This document shows, one piece after another, positions 34,786-36,693 of a DNA stretch of 36,693 bases. Every line of letters begins with the position of its first letter. Position 1 is the stretch's first letter. The notes beneath the pieces were generated by a model that did not search any database, was not told the origin of the DNA, and saw only the letters and a list, made by a program, of their open reading frames with translations. Both the position numbers and the translations under genes were made by a program. This stretch comes from an uncultured Pseudomonadota bacterium (lineage in GTDB: Bacteria; Myxococcota_A; UBA796; UBA2385), in the NCBI GenBank assembly GCA_913044235.1, contig CAJWOS010000009.1, positions 1 to 36,693 of the forward strand. The letters run 5' to 3'.

Positions 34786-36693
34786 GCGTCCGGCTTCTCT
34801 TCACGCTGCTCCGACGCGAGCTGCGGGGCTCGCAGTCGCGGGTGCTGTTCTTCGTGGCCTGCCTTGCAGTGGGCGTGGCGGCGGTTGTCGCGGTGGCGGG
34901 ACTGGCCGACTCCGTGCAGGGCGCCGTCCAGAGGGAAGCGCGGCCGATGCTCGCTGCGGATGTTGCAGTGACCGGGCGCCGACCGCTTCCCGACGTGATC
35001 GACGATGTCCCCACCGAATGGGTCTCCGAGCGAGCTCGCCTTCAGCTTTTCACCACGATGGTCTCGGCCGTGGACGATCAGGCGGATGCAGCGAACAGTC
35101 TCCTGGTGGAGCTCAAGGCGGTGGAGGGCAACTACCCATTTTATGGAGACCTGACCCTGGAGCCGGAAGAGATGTCTCTGGGGTCGCTGCTCACGCCCGA
35201 GCAGGTGGTGGTGGAGCCCTCCTTGTTGCGCCGGCTGGGCCTGGAGCGAGGCGACTCGCTGCGCATCGGGGACGCTCTGTTCACGGTGGCTGGTGAGGTG
35301 TCGAGCGAGCCGGACCGGATGGAGGCCTCGCTGGCGCCCGGGCCGCGAGTGTTCCTCTCCATGGATGGGCTGAAGCGCAGCGGTCTGTCGGGGACCACCG
35401 GCCGGATGACCTTCAAGGCGCTGTATCGCACCCCGGATGTGGCCTCCGCGAATGCCCTGGTGAAGTGGCTGGAGCAGCAGCCCGATGTGGCGGCGTGGAG
35501 TCGTGTGCAGACCTGGACGTCGGGGAACGCGGGTATCGAGCGCGGTATTGGGCAGGCGGAGACTTTTCTCGGCCTCGTCGCCTTGCTGTCGCTGCTGGTG
35601 GGCGGTGCAGGGGTGGCGCAGGTGATTCGCGCTTGGCTGGCCCGCCGGCTCGATGCGGTGGCCACGCTGCGCTGTCTCGGCATGACGCCGAGTGAGGTCG
35701 GGCGGGTGTATCTGGCGCAGACGGCGGTGCTTGGCGTGGCCGGTAGCCTCGTGGGCGCGGTGGTGGGCACCGGCTGTCTGGTCTTCGTGCCGTCATTGTT
35801 GGGTGACATGCTGCCGCCAGGAAGCATCGACCCGGTCCAGCCGCTCGCGGTCGTTCAAGGGACCGCGCTGGGCACCGGCATCGCTCTGCTGTTTGCCTGG
35901 ACTCCGCTGCGGCGTGCCCAGCGGGTGCCCCCCATCCGCGTGTTGCGGCGCACAGTGGAGCCCATCGAGCAGAGTCGGGGGGAGCGGGTTGTGGGGATGG
36001 CGTTGCTGGCAGCTGCGCTTGTGGGGATCTCGGTACTGCAGGCGGGTGATCTCACCACCGGGATGATCTTTTCGGGATCCATCGCAGTGGTGGTGGTGAT
36101 TCTTGGACTGCTGGCTGACCGGCTGTCGCTGGGACTGGGGCGCTTGGGAGAGCGCCAGGATGCCTGGGTGGTGCGCCATGCGCTGCGCGCGCTCGGGCGA
36201 CCGGGAGCGGGCACGATGTCGGCGATGGTGGCTCTGGCGCTGGGTGTGGTGGTGGTGCTGGGAACCTTTCTGCTGCAGCAGCGGGTCACCTCGCAGCTCA
36301 CCGATGCCTTTCCGGAGACCGCACCCAGTGCATTTTTGATCGATGTGCAGTCCGATCAGTGGGACCGCGTGGAAGGGGTGCTCGAAACGATGCAGACCGA
36401 CCGCGTGCAGTCGGCGCGCATGGTGATGGGGCGGATTGCAGCCATCGACGGACAGCCCACCGAGTCGCTCGTGTCGTCCCTCAACGATGAAGCCCGCTGG
36501 GCCTACACCCGTGAGCAGCGTCTGGGCCTGCGCAGTGAGATTCCGTCGCACAACCAGGTCACCCAAGGGGAATGGGCGGCTCTGCCTGGCGTGGCGGAGG
36601 TCAGCCTCGAGGAGGGCGCGAGGGCGCTCCTCAAGGCGCTGGATTCGCGCGGCAAGCGCATCGGCATGCCCATGCGCGGCTGCTGGTCATGCT
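34782..36693 (+). CDS. ybbP: ABC transporter permease, YbbP type (FtsX-like), partial
   Basis: 637 codons, open to the window end. MacB/FtsX-type layout: an N-terminal helix (VLFFVACLAVGVAAVVAVAGL), an extracellular domain (about 50-255), an FtsX core with helices at LGLVALLSLLVGGAGVAQV, VLGVAGSLVGAVVGTGCLV and TALGTGIALLFAWTPLRR, then the second half (AAALVGISVLQ, SIAVVVVILGLLADRL, MVALALGVVVVLGTFLL). The RAWLARRLDAVATLRCLG motif is of the YbbP type. YbbP is about 800 aa, so about 150 residues are missing. The ATG at 34782 is coupled to ybbA. Such systems are thought to move lipids or lipoproteins from the inner membrane. Confidence 0.88.
   Translation, partial: MSVRLLFTLLRRELRGSQSRVLFFVACLAVGVAAVVAVAGLADSVQGAVQREARPMLAADVAVTGRRPLPDVIDDVPTEWVSERARLQLFTTMVSAVDDQADAANSLLVELKAVEGNYPFYGDLTLEPEEMSLGSLLTPEQVVVEPSLLRRLGLERGDSLRIGDALFTVAGEVSSEPDRMEASLAPGPRVFLSMDGLKRSGLSGTTGRMTFKALYRTPDVASANALVKWLEQQPDVAAWSRVQTWTSGNAGIERGIGQAETFLGLVALLSLLVGGAGVAQVIRAWLARRLDAVATLRCLGMTPSEVGRVYLAQTAVLGVAGSLVGAVVGTGCLVFVPSLLGDMLPPGSIDPVQPLAVVQGTALGTGIALLFAWTPLRRAQRVPPIRVLRRTVEPIEQSRGERVVGMALLAAALVGISVLQAGDLTTGMIFSGSIAVVVVILGLLADRLSLGLGRLGERQDAWVVRHALRALGRPGAGTMSAMVALALGVVVVLGTFLLQQRVTSQLTDAFPETAPSAFLIDVQSDQWDRVEGVLETMQTDRVQSARMVMGRIAAIDGQPTESLVSSLNDEARWAYTREQRLGLRSEIPSHNQVTQGEWAALPGVAEVSLEEGARALLKALDSRGKRIGMPMRGCWSC

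Overview
The window reads as chromosomal DNA of a high-GC, Gram-negative deltaproteobacterium, most likely a member of Myxococcota or a close uncultured relative. The evidence is: a very long secreted protein with a beta-helix, MopE-like Asp-rich calcium-binding repeats, a Gly/Asp-rich linker and a Gly-Cys + transmembrane + Arg tail of the MYXO-CTERM type; many lipoproteins with Asp/Gly/Ser-rich linkers; an ECF sigma/FecR-type pair; a c subunit with a signal peptide in an atpZ-atpI-atpB-atpE cluster that lacks the F1 genes; and abundant ATGA-type stop/start overlaps. No assignment below class level can be justified from sequence reading alone.

Layout. 1-4.4 kb: a Pro/Ala-rich protein with an unresolved 5' end, an ECF sigma factor translationally coupled to a FecR-like membrane protein, and a lipoprotein built of three similar modules. 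4.4-8.8 kb: two tandem, miniature MotA-like membrane proteins facing a divergent four-helix membrane protein; then a coupled TylF-type methyltransferase and PhyH-type dioxygenase; then a hotdog thioesterase. 8.84-10.71 kb: a probable small genomic island, bounded by 52-bp direct repeats that contain the 3' end and terminator of tRNA-Asn(GTT), carrying an AbiEi/AbiEii (type IV toxin-antitoxin) pair whose toxin gene is cut by an in-frame amber codon. 10.8-15.6 kb (minus strand): a YdeP/FdhF-like molybdopterin oxidoreductase overlapping fdhD, then a metzincin lipoprotein and a small secreted protein. 15.8-17.5 kb: a 588-aa helical protein of unknown role.

17.5-21.4 kb (minus strand): a surface-sugar type operon of a lipoprotein, an SGNH hydrolase, a GT2 glycosyltransferase and a StrS-fold enzyme in which the PLP lysine is replaced by histidine, as in ColD/RfbH-type sugar 3-dehydratases. 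21.6-24.7 kb (minus strand): hemL followed by atpZ-atpI-atpB-atpE, the last followed by two strong hairpins. 24.9-28.2 kb (plus strand): a tightly packed DUF432-like / MscS / 5'-nucleotidase-like lipoprotein operon. 28.2-34.0 kb (minus strand): a TesA-type lipoprotein esterase, a pectinacetylesterase/Notum-like lipoprotein and the 1221-aa beta-helix/MopE/MYXO-CTERM protein. 34.1-36.7 kb: an ABC ATPase and its large permease (YbbA/YbbP type), divergent from the tesA-like gene as in enterobacteria; the permease runs off the end of the window.

Taken together this is mostly housekeeping plus envelope and surface biology. The most unusual spots are the tRNA-Asn-bounded AbiE island with a broken toxin, the tandem mini-MotA pair with no MotB, the Lys-to-His aminotransferase homologue in a glycosyltransferase operon, and the Cys-depleted YdeP-like protein coupled to fdhD.
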